Source: Oceanobacillus profundus
GTDB lineage: Bacteria; Bacillota; Bacilli; Bacillales; Amphibacillaceae
Reading direction: 5' to 3'
Length of the DNA: 64,000 bases
Assembly (NCBI RefSeq): GCF_003515705.1
Contig: NZ_QWEH01000001.1
Location: 558,001 to 622,000, forward strand
This document shows, one piece after another, positions 1 through 7,913 of this stretch. The first letter of the stretch is position 1. Every line of letters starts with the position of its first letter. The position numbers and the translations under genes are program-made. Under the pieces are notes generated by a model. The model was not told the origin of the DNA. It saw only the letters and a program-made list of their open reading frames with translations, and made no database searches.

Positions 1-1
1 A

Positions 2-640
2 CAACAAACTTTTGTTGTGTTAGCTGACACGGCAACACTTATGCATGCGGAAAAGGATAGAATTTATAAACAAATCGTTCAGTCAGCAGACTATGTTGTT
101 GCCGGTGGAGAAGGAATTATCAGTGCTGCAAAATATAAGAAAGAGCCGTTCAAAGAACGAATTGAAGCTTATGATGTCATGCTTGATTTAATCAAATTTG
201 CTCAAGTGCAGGGTTTAAGCTGTTACTTTTTAGGTGGGAAAGATTATATAAATGAAAAGGCTGTGTTAGAAGTAGAGAAAATGTTTCCTGAGATAAGTAT
301 TGCTGGCCATCATCATGGTTCAATTTCGATTGAAGATTCACAAATCGCAACAAATATGAAACAGGCAAACCCCGATCTTATTTTTGTATCATTAAAGAAA
401 GCCAAACAAGAACAATGGATTGCTACATATAAAAATCAGTTTCAAAAAGGTATGTTTATCGGAGTAGGAGACAGCCTTGAGCTATTAGCTGGTGAAAGGG
501 AGCAAACACCACGTAATTGGAAAAAGCTAAATTTGGAATGGCTGTATCGATTGCTAAAAAAACCTTCTCGGTTCAGTCAAACAATGAGGAAAATTGGATT
601 TCTCTTGCGTCTGGTTTTGAATACTACTAAACTTGGCTAG
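2..640 (+). CDS. tagA: WecG/TagA/CpsF family glycosyltransferase, 5' end cut by the window edge
   Basis: Family role: transfer of N-acetylmannosamine from UDP-ManNAc to undecaprenyl-PP-GlcNAc, an early step in wall teichoic acid linkage-unit synthesis on the cytoplasmic face of the membrane. The frame is open to the first base of the window, so about 212 residues are seen and the N-terminal part is missing; the GTG at position 17 is internal. Family landmarks present are the RIEAYDV block, the FLGGK segment, and the C-terminal LNLEWLYRLLKKPSR block that contacts lipid substrate. Odd: the family's PDGIG motif, whose Asp is the proposed catalytic base, reads AGGEG here, so that Asp is Gly. The usual PxQE motif reads AKQE. 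It could be a paralogue acting on another sugar. Family is certain; the TagA reaction is not. Confidence 0.82.
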   Translation, partial: QQTFVVLADTATLMHAEKDRIYKQIVQSADYVVAGGEGIISAAKYKKEPFKERIEAYDVMLDLIKFAQVQGLSCYFLGGKDYINEKAVLEVEKMFPEISIAGHHHGSISIEDSQIATNMKQANPDLIFVSLKKAKQEQWIATYKNQFQKGMFIGVGDSLELLAGEREQTPRNWKKLNLEWLYRLLKKPSRFSQTMRKIGFLLRLVLNTTKLG

Positions 641-1104
641 ATTTCAAGGTTGTTTTTACATCTAATCCCAATAGTAAATAGTGTTTATTTTTAATTAAAC
701 TGATTTTCATTAACTTACTATTACGTATGTAAATGATTCGTTAATCATTTGTTAGAAATCAGTAAAAATGCATTTTTCTGTATCTATTTATGATTAAATA
801 AATATTGTCATAACGAATAGGGATTATGAAAACGGTATAGTTGATTTAGTTGATATTTCAAAGTCAGGATAAGAAAAAATGTAATGATTTGACTTTTGAG
901 TAGTTTGCAAAATACTGGAATAAGGTATTTATTGGCAGAGTGCAGATAAAGTGTAGGAAACTGCAGTAACGCAATTTAATGCAGTAATTCAACAAGCTAA
1001 TACGGTAAAGGGTCAAGGTAAGGTAACAATAGAGGATGAGTATAGGGAGAGAGAAGATACGCTCTTGCTCCATTATTTAATAATTTAGTAAAGGAAGTGT
1101 TTCT
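641..1104. other. Intergenic stretch without a convincing gene
   Basis: No start codon with a ribosome site opens a believable gene here on either strand. A frame from about 977 to 1075 is open and rich in Gln, Asn and Glu, preceded by an in-frame stop, which could be the worn 3' end of a lost gene. I do not recognise it. A 14-base palindrome (AAAAATGCATTTTT, near 764-778) is the only other structure. Confidence 0.4.
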
Positions 1105-1866
1105 ATGTGTGAGACAAAGATTTACGGTCATCGTGGTTGTATGGGTATGTTTCCAGAAAACACACTGCTTGGATTTAGGAAGGCAATTGAGCTTGGTGTC
1201 GATGGATTGGAAATTGATGTCCATATGACAAAAGATGGTGAAATTGTTGTCATTCATGATGAAACATTAGATCGAACAACAAATGGATCTGGATTTATAA
1301 AGGATTTAACCTTAGATGAGATTAAACAGTTTAGTGCTGGGGTGAAGTATACGCACTTTCAGGATTATGATCCAGCGAACTGGGAAATGGAACGTGTACC
1401 AACGTTAAAAGAACTATTAGAGCTGCTTGAGCCTTATCCAATTGATTTGAATATCGAATTAAAGACATATCAATTTCATTATGAGGGTATAGAAGAAAAG
1501 GTTCTTTCAATAGTAGAACAATATGGGAATAGAAGAAATGTAATTTATTCTTCTTTTCATTTACCTACATTATTACGTATGAAAAGTCGTGATAAGGAAA
1601 CGAACATTGCATGGCTATTAGACCAGCCAATTACACATCCACTCGATTACATGAATGTATTTGATTTAGAGGCATTACATCTATCAAAAAGGATGACATT
1701 ATCCGATCCGTATGAATGGAAAGGAATGCTTGATAAAATTCGAGTTTGGACAGTAAATGAAAAAGATGAATTGAAGCAGTTATTAGACCTCCGGGTAAAT
1801 GCGATTATTACAGATTTTCCGGAAAAAGCTCTCTTTTATCGAAGTGAAAGATTGACATTTTCATAG
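1105..1866 (+). CDS. Glycerophosphodiester phosphodiesterase (GDPD family)
   Basis: Hydrolyses glycerophosphodiesters, such as deacylated phospholipids, to glycerol-3-phosphate and an alcohol. The 253-residue protein has the family signature from its start: YGHRG at residues 7-11, the PENTLLGF block, the metal-binding EIDVH, and the catalytic VIHDETLDRTT. No signal peptide is visible, so a cytoplasmic enzyme of the UgpQ/YqiK type is more likely than secreted GlpQ. The ATG follows AAAGGAAG at good spacing. The gene stands alone, closed by a hairpin at 1961-1996. The wall-polymer gene upstream may be functionally related (glycerol phosphate supply), but that is inference. Confidence 0.9.
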   Translation: MCETKIYGHRGCMGMFPENTLLGFRKAIELGVDGLEIDVHMTKDGEIVVIHDETLDRTTNGSGFIKDLTLDEIKQFSAGVKYTHFQDYDPANWEMERVPTLKELLELLEPYPIDLNIELKTYQFHYEGIEEKVLSIVEQYGNRRNVIYSSFHLPTLLRMKSRDKETNIAWLLDQPITHPLDYMNVFDLEALHLSKRMTLSDPYEWKGMLDKIRVWTVNEKDELKQLLDLRVNAIITDFPEKALFYRSERLTFS

Positions 1867-1960
1867 AAGTTTCTTACTCGAAAAGATACAATAAGACGTT
1901 TCGTTATACTGATTTTCTAGAAATAAAACTTGGATTTAAGGATAAATATGCCAAATCGGA

Positions 1961-2000
1961 AGATAGGAACTGCTGAATGATTCAGGGCTCCTATCTTTGT
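1961..2000 (+). terminator. Terminator-like hairpin after the GDPD gene
   Basis: An 8-bp stem AGATAGGA / TCCTATCT (1961-1968 with 1989-1996) closes a loop of about 20 bases and is followed by TTGTGT. The T-run is short, so efficiency is doubtful. Confidence 0.55.
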
Positions 2001-2075
2001 GTGAATACCTGTCGAAATGGGTTATACATAATTTTTAGGAATTAAGGGCGATATCCAACATTTTTTATCCTAATT

Positions 2076-2443
2076 TTATAAATTTATAATTTCATAGATG
2101 CTTAGCTCCTTTATCTCAGCGATTTCAGCAATAGGCATTCCTTTCGCTAAAAGTTTCCTTGCTACTTTTCTCCAGTAAATCTTTTTCTTTATAACGTTCT
2201 ACCTAGGAAGAGATACTTACAATTAAGAACATTATCCCCAAATAAAACTGCTTGATTCAACATTCGCTTAAATTTCAATGGAGTTGTCCAATTATCTTTA
2301 CCAATATAAAGAATGATTGGAATAATCACTGATAGACGGAATGTTTTTCGAGTTACTTCCTTTGCATCACTGCTTTTGATTACTTCTCGCCATATTTCAA
2401 CCAAAAAGTTATGGTTATAAGCAAAATTCTGTTTAATGTTTTT
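2076..2443 (-). pseudogene. Remnant of an Rpn/YhgA-like PD-(D/E)XK nuclease-transposase
   Basis: Two minus-strand pieces in different frames add up to the back half of an Rpn (recombination-promoting nuclease, formerly 'putative transposase YhgA-like') protein. The first, about 2443 to 2192, reads through an IPIILYIGKDNWTTP block, the family's IPIVLYNGKxxWTxP signature, and a GDNVLNCKYLFL block. The second, about 2170 to 2076, gives the family's typical tail, with ARKLLAKGMPIAEIAEI and then a stop. The join between them needs a frame change and probably a deletion. The N-terminal catalytic region is missing, with an in-frame stop just upstream of 2443. This is a dead gene fragment. Confidence 0.75.
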
Positions 2444-2570
2444 ATTTTAGCCTGATTTGAGGTAAGTTGATACTAAGAAAAATCGAGTCTAATAGTTATT
2501 TCCCGGGAAATATCGACAAAATCATAGTGATAGACTAGTTAGTTTCTTGAGAAAACAGGGTTAATATATC

Positions 2571-3093
2571 CACTATAATTTAATTGCGCTACCTCTAGAA
2601 AAACATCTATGGGAGCATGGAAATAGTGTTTGTTGTTGAAATTTATAAGGCTTATCCTAATCAATGGCAGTTCTTATCCCAGATCGAAAAAACTGTGGCG
2701 AAGAGATTGAGGATATTGTTAAAAATAACTCTCTAAATAAAGGAGTCGTTTCTAAGGTAAAGGAACAAACTAATATTGTGAAGATGCCTAAAAGATTAAA
2801 AGTTATCAACAGTAATGGGAACCATATACCTAAAAGTAGCTTGCCACCAGTATTGATAAATAAAACAATACAATTAGCAACATTTACTAACCCTGAATTC
2901 TTTAAAGCCAAGTCGAAGAGATTATCAACATATAAGATACCAAGAATAATTGATTGTACAGAAAATTACACAGACTACATCATCTTACCAAGAGGGTGTT
3001 TGGATCGTTTAAAAGCATTAATGCTGGAAAATGGTACTGAGCTATTAGTGAAAGGAAGATTCAGACCTGTTTTTGGAATCCTCTTTACTAGCT
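2571..3093 (+). pseudogene. Remnant of a TOTE-type archaeo-eukaryotic primase/helicase protein
   Basis: Three overlapping frames rebuild the linker between the AEP-primase and helicase parts of a TOTE conflict-system protein. Frame 1 (2574-2636) reads NLIALPLEK and EHGNSV; frame 2 (from about 2632) reads AYPNQWQFLSQI; frame 3 (from about 2694) reads GEEIEDIVKNNSL and then LPPVLINKTIQLATF, NPEFFKAKSKRLSTY, KPRI-like KIPRIIDC and LPRGCLD. These blocks follow the order I know from that family (GNLIALPLQK, GNSVFVDE, PYPDQWxFLSSI, NPEFYKAQAMRLST, ALPRGCLD). Two frameshifts are needed. Both the primase core and the whole helicase are gone, and after LPRGCLD the frame runs into unrelated sequence. 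TOTE systems are proposed anti-phage or selfish-element conflict systems, so this is a scar of such an island. Confidence 0.72.
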
Positions 3094-3142
3094 GTTTTAA
3101 AATATTCCTGTTCGAAACCGATTTTTATGGTATAGTATACAT

Positions 3143-3287
3143 AGAAGAATAAATTATTCATAAAATAATAAGGACCGAAGATACTGCTAATATCTCCGGT
3201 CAGCAATGAGTCGCTCCTCTTCAAGAGAGGCAGCGCAGTAAGGATAGACCTCGCCGGACTGGTAATCTCAGAGAGGTCTATTTTTTA
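3143..3287 (+). ncRNA. Putative antisense antitoxin RNA of a type I toxin-antitoxin pair
   Basis: A plus-strand RNA is predicted from an extended -10 element TGGTATAGT (3128-3136) to an intrinsic terminator with stem AGACCTC / GAGGTCT (3246-3252 with 3273-3279) and a run of six T. It would overlap the 3' part of the minus-strand toxin message by more than 100 bases, tail to tail, as in the TxpA/RatA and BsrG/SR4 pairs of Bacillus subtilis. No clear -35 box was found and the 5' end is a guess. The terminator stem contains the toxin stop codon on the other strand. Confidence 0.55.
3173..3201 (-). terminator. Terminator of the type I toxin message
   Basis: On the minus strand an 11-bp stem (GACCGGAGATA with TATCTTCGGTC) closes a 7-base loop and is followed by a T-rich stretch. 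The single G-U pair forms only in minus-strand RNA (it would be A-C in the other direction), which assigns the terminator to the toxin transcript. Confidence 0.65.
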
Positions 3288-3355
3288 TGGTCGATGATTA
3301 CTACAACGAGTGTTGCGAACGCAATCATGATAACCATTGTCTCGAAAACAGACAT
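3278..3355 (-). CDS. Putative holin-like type I toxin, 25 residues
   Basis: A 25-codon gene opens with ATG at 3355, seven bases after a strong GGGAGGTG ribosome site, and stops with TAG at 3278. It begins MSVFETMVIMIAFATLVVV and ends with a charged HKK tail: one hydrophobic helix with few polar residues. This is the pattern of the small 'putative holin-like toxin' family related to TxpA, BsrG and BsrE, which depolarise or damage the membrane. Upstream, TGCTATAAC on the minus strand (3381-3373) can serve as an extended -10. The message would end at the hairpin 3201-3173. Recognition rests on size, sequence pattern and the antisense layout. Confidence 0.7.
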   Translation of the reverse strand: MSVFETMVIMIAFATLVVVIIDHKK

Positions 3356-3574
3356 AGGCAACACCTCCCTTCGTTATAGCATATCGCATGACACTATAAC
3401 GGCAAAAAGTGCGCCGACCTCCCATGAGAAAAAGCAACTATTGCATGTAATCATTATACCTTTAAGTATCAAAAAGAAAAAGAACAAATGTTCTTTTGTG
3501 ACCTGCCGCTATTGCCTTGTAATCCAATACTAAAAGAAGAGCTACTAAATTCAGCACTCCTCTCTTTAATCTTT

Positions 3575-3967
3575 CTACATCCTCTTCACAGAAATAGCCT
3601 GAGAATAACTCGTTACTCTACACCCATCTAAATCTGCTTCATTAAGCAGTCCGAGTTCGATTGCAGCGTTTACCTTTCCATCATCAGGTTTTTTAACTAC
3701 TTGAATGAGGTCATGCATTTGTAATTCTTCTAGTCGTTCAACTGTATCCATCTCTTTAAACTTTTCTGTTTTTCGAATCTGTCGCAGAAGTCTGTAGTCT
3801 CCTTCGGTAAACTCTCCCTTTTTATTAGGTCCACTATATTTATCCATATGTGTATGGAAAGAAGCTTTCAATTGACTCATTTCAGATTCGATTTCTTTCT
3901 TTAACTTGTTCAAATCATAATAACGGGCTAGCATATCCTCTGTTAAGAGCAAATTATCTGTGTTCAT
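3575..3967 (-). CDS. Unknown protein, 130 residues, probable coiled coil
   Basis: I do not recognise this protein. The start is placed at the ATG at 3967 because GGAGGGG lies just upstream at proper spacing; a longer frame to 4063 has no ribosome site. The product is hydrophilic, with a Leu/Lys/Glu-rich N-terminal third (residues about 14-38) likely to form a helix or coiled coil, and no membrane segment or signal peptide. It sits alone among decayed mobile genes, which suggests a phage- or island-borne origin, but nothing in the sequence shows its function. Confidence 0.6.
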   Translation of the reverse strand: MNTDNLLLTEDMLARYYDLNKLKKEIESEMSQLKASFHTHMDKYSGPNKKGEFTEGDYRLLRQIRKTEKFKEMDTVERLEELQMHDLIQVVKKPDDGKVNAAIELGLLNEADLDGCRVTSYSQAISVKRM

Positions 3968-4147
3968 TATACCCCTCCAAAAAATATTGTTTGTAGAGTT
4001 TATTGATGGGATAGATGAATTATTCATTATTTTTGGAAGGTGTTTTGAAGCTTTCGATGGCATGAATTACGAAATTTGCAGATGGAAAAGGATTGGGTTA
4101 AAACAGAGATATAGTGATATTAAGTAAAGAAAAATTCATTTATGAGT

Positions 4148-4184
4148 CAGAATGCTAGTGCTCAATTTCGGCACTAGCATTCTG
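4148..4184. terminator. Strong hairpin ending the rpiR-type gene
   Basis: A perfect 13-bp stem CAGAATGCTAGTG / CACTAGCATTCTG lies directly after the minus-strand stop codon at 4186. The T-run on that strand is interrupted (ATGAATTTTTC further on), so it may act partly as a 3' end stabiliser. Confidence 0.7.
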
Positions 4185-4185
4185 A

Positions 4186-4992
4186 TTAACTATATTTGTG
4201 AATTGCATCTAATGTTTTTTGCCGCGCATGCATTAGGTCTTCATTGTTAAGCAGTTTGTAGGTTAATAAATCCAGCAGGAAGAGACCGGGTATCTGAGAA
4301 TTAATGAACTTAGGATCATCAATGTATTTATAGCTTGATATAAGTATAACTTCGTCAGCAAGCTCACTTAATACAGTTTGCTCGAAATTCGTTACAACGA
4401 TAATTGTAACGTTATTATTTTTTGCTATTTTTGCTGAGTCGATAACTGGTTTCGTTTTACCAGAATTAGAAAAGCAAATGAGCAAGTCGTTTTCCTGTAG
4501 CAGGCTGCTTTTCATTAATAAATCATGTGCATCCGTCACAGATTCAGAAGCAATCCCCATTCGATATATTCTACTGTTGAATTCATGTGCGATCAAACCA
4601 GAGTTTCCAATCCCACAAAATAACACCTTATTTTTGTTTAAAATGAGTTTTACGATTCTACTTGTTTGTTCTTCGCTAAAGAACTCCTGTGTTGATTTAA
4701 TAATTGTTTGGTAATAATTGTAAACTTTTTCAAATGTGTGATCGCTTTTTCTGTTTTCCGTACTGTTTCCAATTAAGGAAAATTTCATTTGCTGGAACGT
4801 ATTGAAATCAATTTTTTTGCAAAATCTGGTTATACTAGCTGGAGATACTTGAATTTCTTCAGATAAGTCGATAATGGTTTTATCACGTATGGAAGCTTTA
4901 TTGGCGAGTAAATATCTGGTGATTTTTTTATCATTATCAGTTAATGAAGAATTGTATTTTTGAATCCTATTCTCAAAATTCAACAGATTCAT
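4186..4992 (-). CDS. RpiR/MurR family regulator of the adjacent amino-sugar PTS operon
   Basis: DNA-binding regulator with an N-terminal RpiR helix-turn-helix (residues about 1-77, including VSPASITRFCKKI) and a C-terminal SIS sugar-phosphate domain (about 105-240, with FCGIGNSG and CFSNSGKT). It is divergent from the PTS-nanE-EIIA-nagA-nagB operon, so it most likely senses an amino-sugar phosphate from that pathway. A palindrome GAAAATAATTTTC at 5076-5088 in the shared promoter region is the likely operator. Start choice is open: the AAAGGAG site abuts the ATG at 4992 with no spacing, so the TTG at 4983 (protein starting MNFENRIQK) may be the true start. Confidence 0.85.
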   Translation of the reverse strand: MNLLNFENRIQKYNSSLTDNDKKITRYLLANKASIRDKTIIDLSEEIQVSPASITRFCKKIDFNTFQQMKFSLIGNSTENRKSDHTFEKVYNYYQTIIKSTQEFFSEEQTSRIVKLILNKNKVLFCGIGNSGLIAHEFNSRIYRMGIASESVTDAHDLLMKSSLLQENDLLICFSNSGKTKPVIDSAKIAKNNNVTIIVVTNFEQTVLSELADEVILISSYKYIDDPKFINSQIPGLFLLDLLTYKLLNNEDLMHARQKTLDAIHKYS

Positions 4993-5039
4993 CTCCTTTC
5001 TTAACTCTAAGTAATTTTATCATACCATCAAATATTATA

Positions 5040-5068
5040 TTGACATAGATGAAAGCGTTTGTTAATAT
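5040..5068 (+). promoter_or_regulatory. SigA promoter of the amino-sugar PTS operon with overlapping cre box
   Basis: TTGACA (5040-5045) and TAATAT (5063-5068) are separated by 17 bases. The spacer holds TGAAAGCGTTTGTT (5050-5063), matching the CcpA consensus at 12 of 14 positions, so catabolite repression by blocking the promoter is expected. Confidence 0.75.
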
Positions 5069-5075
5069 TTTTTGT

Positions 5076-5088
5076 GAAAATAATTTTC
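5076..5088. promoter_or_regulatory. Probable RpiR operator
   Basis: Perfect palindrome GAAAATAATTTTC with a central A, preceded by GT, located at the expected transcription start of the PTS operon. It has the same form (TGAAA, A/T centre, TTTC) as the palindrome before murQ, which fits RpiR-family binding. Confidence 0.5.
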
Positions 5089-5104
5089 TGGAGGTGTAAT
5101 ATTT

Positions 5105-6655
5105 ATGAAAAAGTTTTTCGGTAAAGCGCAGCAATTTGGGAAATCATTTATGTTACCGATTGCTATCCTACCTGCAGCAGGTCTATTACTAGGAATAGGG
5201 GGTGCTTTATCCAATCCAAATACAGTTAATGCATATCCAATCTTGGACCAATTCTTGCTCCAAGCGATTTTTACAATAATGAGTTCCGCGGGTAATATTG
5301 TGTTTGCAAATTTACCGGTTATATTTGCAGTAGGGGTTGCCATTGGACTGGCAAGATCAGATAAAGGTACAGCTGGCTTAGCTGCTTTAATTGGTTATTT
5401 AGTTATGAATGCAACGATAAATGCTATCCTAATTATTTCTGATAAATTAGCTACAGATAGCCTTTCAGCAGTTGGACAAGGTGTAACACTAGGGATTCAA
5501 ACATTAGAATCAGGTGTGTTCGGCGGGATTATTGTTGGTATTATGGCAGGATTATTGCACAATCGATTTAATAAAATTGAACTTCCACAATTCTTAGGTT
5601 TCTTTGGAGGATCGCGGTTTGTTCCAATCATAACTTCCTTTTCTGCAATCATTCTTGGAACGGTCATGTATTATGTATGGCCAATGATTCAAAATGTCAT
5701 CTTTAATTTTGGAGATATAGTTAATGCGACCGGTTATATCGGTACATTTTTCTATGGTTTTATACTAAGAATGTTAGGGCCATTCGGGTTGCATCACATT
5801 TTCTATCTACCTTTCTGGCAAACCGGTTTAGGTGGTGCGTTAGAAATTGGAGGGCAATTAATCCAGGGAACGCAAAATATATTCTTCGCACAATTGGGTG
5901 ATCCGACAACGACAAAATTCTTTGAAGGTACATCACGTTTTATGTCTGGACGATTTATTACAATGATGTTTGGTTTATTAGGTGCAGCATATGCGATTTA
6001 TCGTACTGCAAAGCCTGAACATAAAAAAGTTGTTGGTGGGTTAATGCTTTCAGCTGCATTGACATCCTTCTTAACAGGGATTACAGAGCCATTAGAATTT
6101 TCATTCTTGTTTATCGCTCCATTACTTTATGTGATGCATGCAATTTTTGATGGTCTAGCATTTATGCTGGCTCATATTTTCCAAATAACAATCGGGCAAA
6201 CATTCTCTGGAGGATTTATTGACTTCATTTTATTTGGAGTATTACAAGGACAAGCACTAACGAACTGGATGTACGTTATTCCAATCGGAATCATTTGGTT
6301 CTTCTTATATTTCTTTACGTTCACATTCTTAATTAAGAAGTTTAACTTTAAAACGCCTGGACGCGAAGACAAGAAAGCAGAAGACGATACTACTGTTCAA
6401 ACAGTTCAAGGTTCTGGAGAAGAACGACCACTAGCAATCATCCAAGCATTGGGTGGAAGAGATAACCTAGTTGATGTCGATAATTGTGCAACGAGATTGC
6501 GTGTCACTGTTAAAGATGGGGAAATGGTAAATGAAGCAGCTTTACAACAAACAGGAAGTAAAGGTGTTATTGTTAAAGGTGAAGGAGTACAGGTAATCTA
6601 CGGACCACAGGTATCAGTTATAAAAAATGAAATCGAAGAAGAACTAGAGAAATAA
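5105..6655 (+). CDS. PTS permease EIICB of the glucose/N-acetylglucosamine family
   Basis: Imports and phosphorylates a sugar at the membrane. The 516-residue protein has an EIIC part (residues about 1-415, many membrane segments, with the ITEPLEFSFLF substrate loop) and an EIIB domain (about 440-516) with the phosphocysteine at residue 461 in NCATRLR. EIIA is not fused; a separate glucose-type EIIA gene follows two genes downstream. The operon partners NanE, NagA and NagB point to an N-acetylated hexosamine. NanE makes ManNAc a likely substrate, GlcNAc also possible. RBS CTGGAGGT precedes the ATG. Confidence 0.88.
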   Translation: MKKFFGKAQQFGKSFMLPIAILPAAGLLLGIGGALSNPNTVNAYPILDQFLLQAIFTIMSSAGNIVFANLPVIFAVGVAIGLARSDKGTAGLAALIGYLVMNATINAILIISDKLATDSLSAVGQGVTLGIQTLESGVFGGIIVGIMAGLLHNRFNKIELPQFLGFFGGSRFVPIITSFSAIILGTVMYYVWPMIQNVIFNFGDIVNATGYIGTFFYGFILRMLGPFGLHHIFYLPFWQTGLGGALEIGGQLIQGTQNIFFAQLGDPTTTKFFEGTSRFMSGRFITMMFGLLGAAYAIYRTAKPEHKKVVGGLMLSAALTSFLTGITEPLEFSFLFIAPLLYVMHAIFDGLAFMLAHIFQITIGQTFSGGFIDFILFGVLQGQALTNWMYVIPIGIIWFFLYFFTFTFLIKKFNFKTPGREDKKAEDDTTVQTVQGSGEERPLAIIQALGGRDNLVDVDNCATRLRVTVKDGEMVNEAALQQTGSKGVIVKGEGVQVIYGPQVSVIKNEIEEELEK

Positions 6656-6670
6656 TAGGAGTTGAACGTT

Positions 6671-7348
6671 TTGAAATTACCAAGTAATTTAATTGTATCG
6701 TGTCAAGCATTGGAAGATGAACCACTTCATTCATCCTTTATCATGAGCAAGATGGCGCTTGCTGCTGCTCAAGGTGGAGCAAAAGGAATTCGAGCTAATT
6801 CAAAAGAAGATATTATTGAGATAAAGAAAGAAGTCTCCCTTCCTATTATCGGAATTGTAAAGCGGAATTATCAGGGATCAGATGTCTATATTACTGCCAC
6901 GAGTAAAGAAGTAGACGAATTAATTGAAAGTGGCTGTGAAGTTATTGCGATGGACGCGACCATTAGCGAAAGACCGAAAGAGTCATTAGAAGAATTAATT
7001 AACTATGCGAGAGAACAGGCACCACATGTTGAATTAATGGCGGATATATCAACCATTGAGGAAGCAATTATTGCTGAAAAACTAGGCTTTGATTACGTTG
7101 GAACAACATTGCATGGCTATACGAAGCATACAAAAGGGAAGAAATTATATGATCAGGATTTTGCCTTTTTAAAAGAAGTATTGCAAGCAGTGGAAAAACC
7201 AGTAATTGCGGAAGGAAATATTATAACACCAGATATGTTGAAGAAATCCTTTGAACTTGGAGTATATGCAACCGTTGTTGGTGGAGCAATTACAAGACCG
7301 AAAGACATTACAAGTCGATTTGTTCATGAAATCAAAGATATGCTTTAA
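6671..7348 (+). CDS. nanE: N-acetylmannosamine-6-phosphate 2-epimerase
   Basis: Converts ManNAc-6-P to GlcNAc-6-P, which NagA then deacetylates. The 225-residue TIM barrel has typical NanE features: an early [13 protein letters not shown] segment, [23 protein letters not shown], the LMADIST strand, and IAEGNI near the end. The TTG at 6671 is chosen because AGGAG ends nine bases before it; an earlier TTG at 6662 abuts that site. It follows the PTS gene by 15 bases, so translation is linked. In this operon it implies uptake of ManNAc, or of a sugar yielding it, rather than GlcNAc alone. Confidence 0.92.
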   Translation: MKLPSNLIVSCQALEDEPLHSSFIMSKMALAAAQGGAKGIRANSKEDIIEIKKEVSLPIIGIVKRNYQGSDVYITATSKEVDELIESGCEVIAMDATISERPKESLEELINYAREQAPHVELMADISTIEEAIIAEKLGFDYVGTTLHGYTKHTKGKKLYDQDFAFLKEVLQAVEKPVIAEGNIITPDMLKKSFELGVYATVVGGAITRPKDITSRFVHEIKDML

Positions 7349-7390
7349 TAGAAGATAGTGATTAATTTATAATAGGAAGGAATTCACACT

Positions 7391-7882
7391 ATGTTTAAAA
7401 AACTGTTTAAGCAAAAAAAAGAAGAAAATATAGTTGCACCATTAAACGGAAAAATTGTACCTATGGAAGAAGTTCCTGATCCAGTCTTTAATCAGAAAAT
7501 GATGGGAGAAGGAATTGCAATTGTTCCGGAAGAAGGAATGGTTTATTCCCCAGTTAACGGAAAGATCATTCAGCTTGCTGAGACGAAACATGCGATTGGA
7601 CTTATTACGGAAGGTGGGGTAGAGATTCTTATCCATATCGGACTGGAAACGGTTGGATTAAAAGGAGAGGGATTTACCACAAAAGTAAATGTAGGAGATG
7701 AAGTAATCGCTGGGCAGCTGTTAATGGAAGTAGACCTGGAATATATTGGTGAACATGCATCGGACACTATCACACCTATTGTAATTACAAATAGTGCAGA
7801 AGGTAATAAAACGTATCGCTTTACATCGGAAAAACTTGCAAAAGCAAAAGAGACGGTTATCATTACAGCTGAAGATAAATAG
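7391..7882 (+). CDS. PTS EIIA, glucose type (Crr-like)
   Basis: Small cytoplasmic phosphocarrier that passes phosphate from HPr to an EIIB domain. The 163 residues fit the free-standing EIIA-Glc family; the phosphohistidine is His82 in ILIHIGLETV, and a second conserved His is in ETKHAIGL. The first 15 residues are Lys-rich. It lies between nanE and nagA, so it presumably serves the EIICB permease encoded two genes upstream, which lacks its own EIIA. It could also serve other glucose-family permeases such as MurP in this window, which likewise has no EIIA. That second role is inference. Confidence 0.9.
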   Translation: MFKKLFKQKKEENIVAPLNGKIVPMEEVPDPVFNQKMMGEGIAIVPEEGMVYSPVNGKIIQLAETKHAIGLITEGGVEILIHIGLETVGLKGEGFTTKVNVGDEVIAGQLLMEVDLEYIGEHASDTITPIVITNSAEGNKTYRFTSEKLAKAKETVIITAEDK

Positions 7883-7913
7883 TTGTTATTAGAAATATGT
7901 GGAGGGGAAACAC

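Noticed and set aside
864-1257. Two minus-strand frames around the start of the GDPD gene
   Set aside because: They lack ribosome sites, and the second overlaps the well supported GDPD start on the other strand.
2490-2506. 14-base palindrome ATTTCCCGGGAAAT as an operator
   Set aside because: It lies between two dead genes, with no promoter next to it.
2657-2911. 84-residue minus-strand frame with hydrophobic stretches
   Set aside because: It is the shadow of the TOTE remnant, whose conserved blocks lie on the plus strand.
3294-3533. 79-residue plus-strand frame
   Set aside because: It runs antisense to the small toxin gene, has no ribosome site, and its composition is not protein-like.
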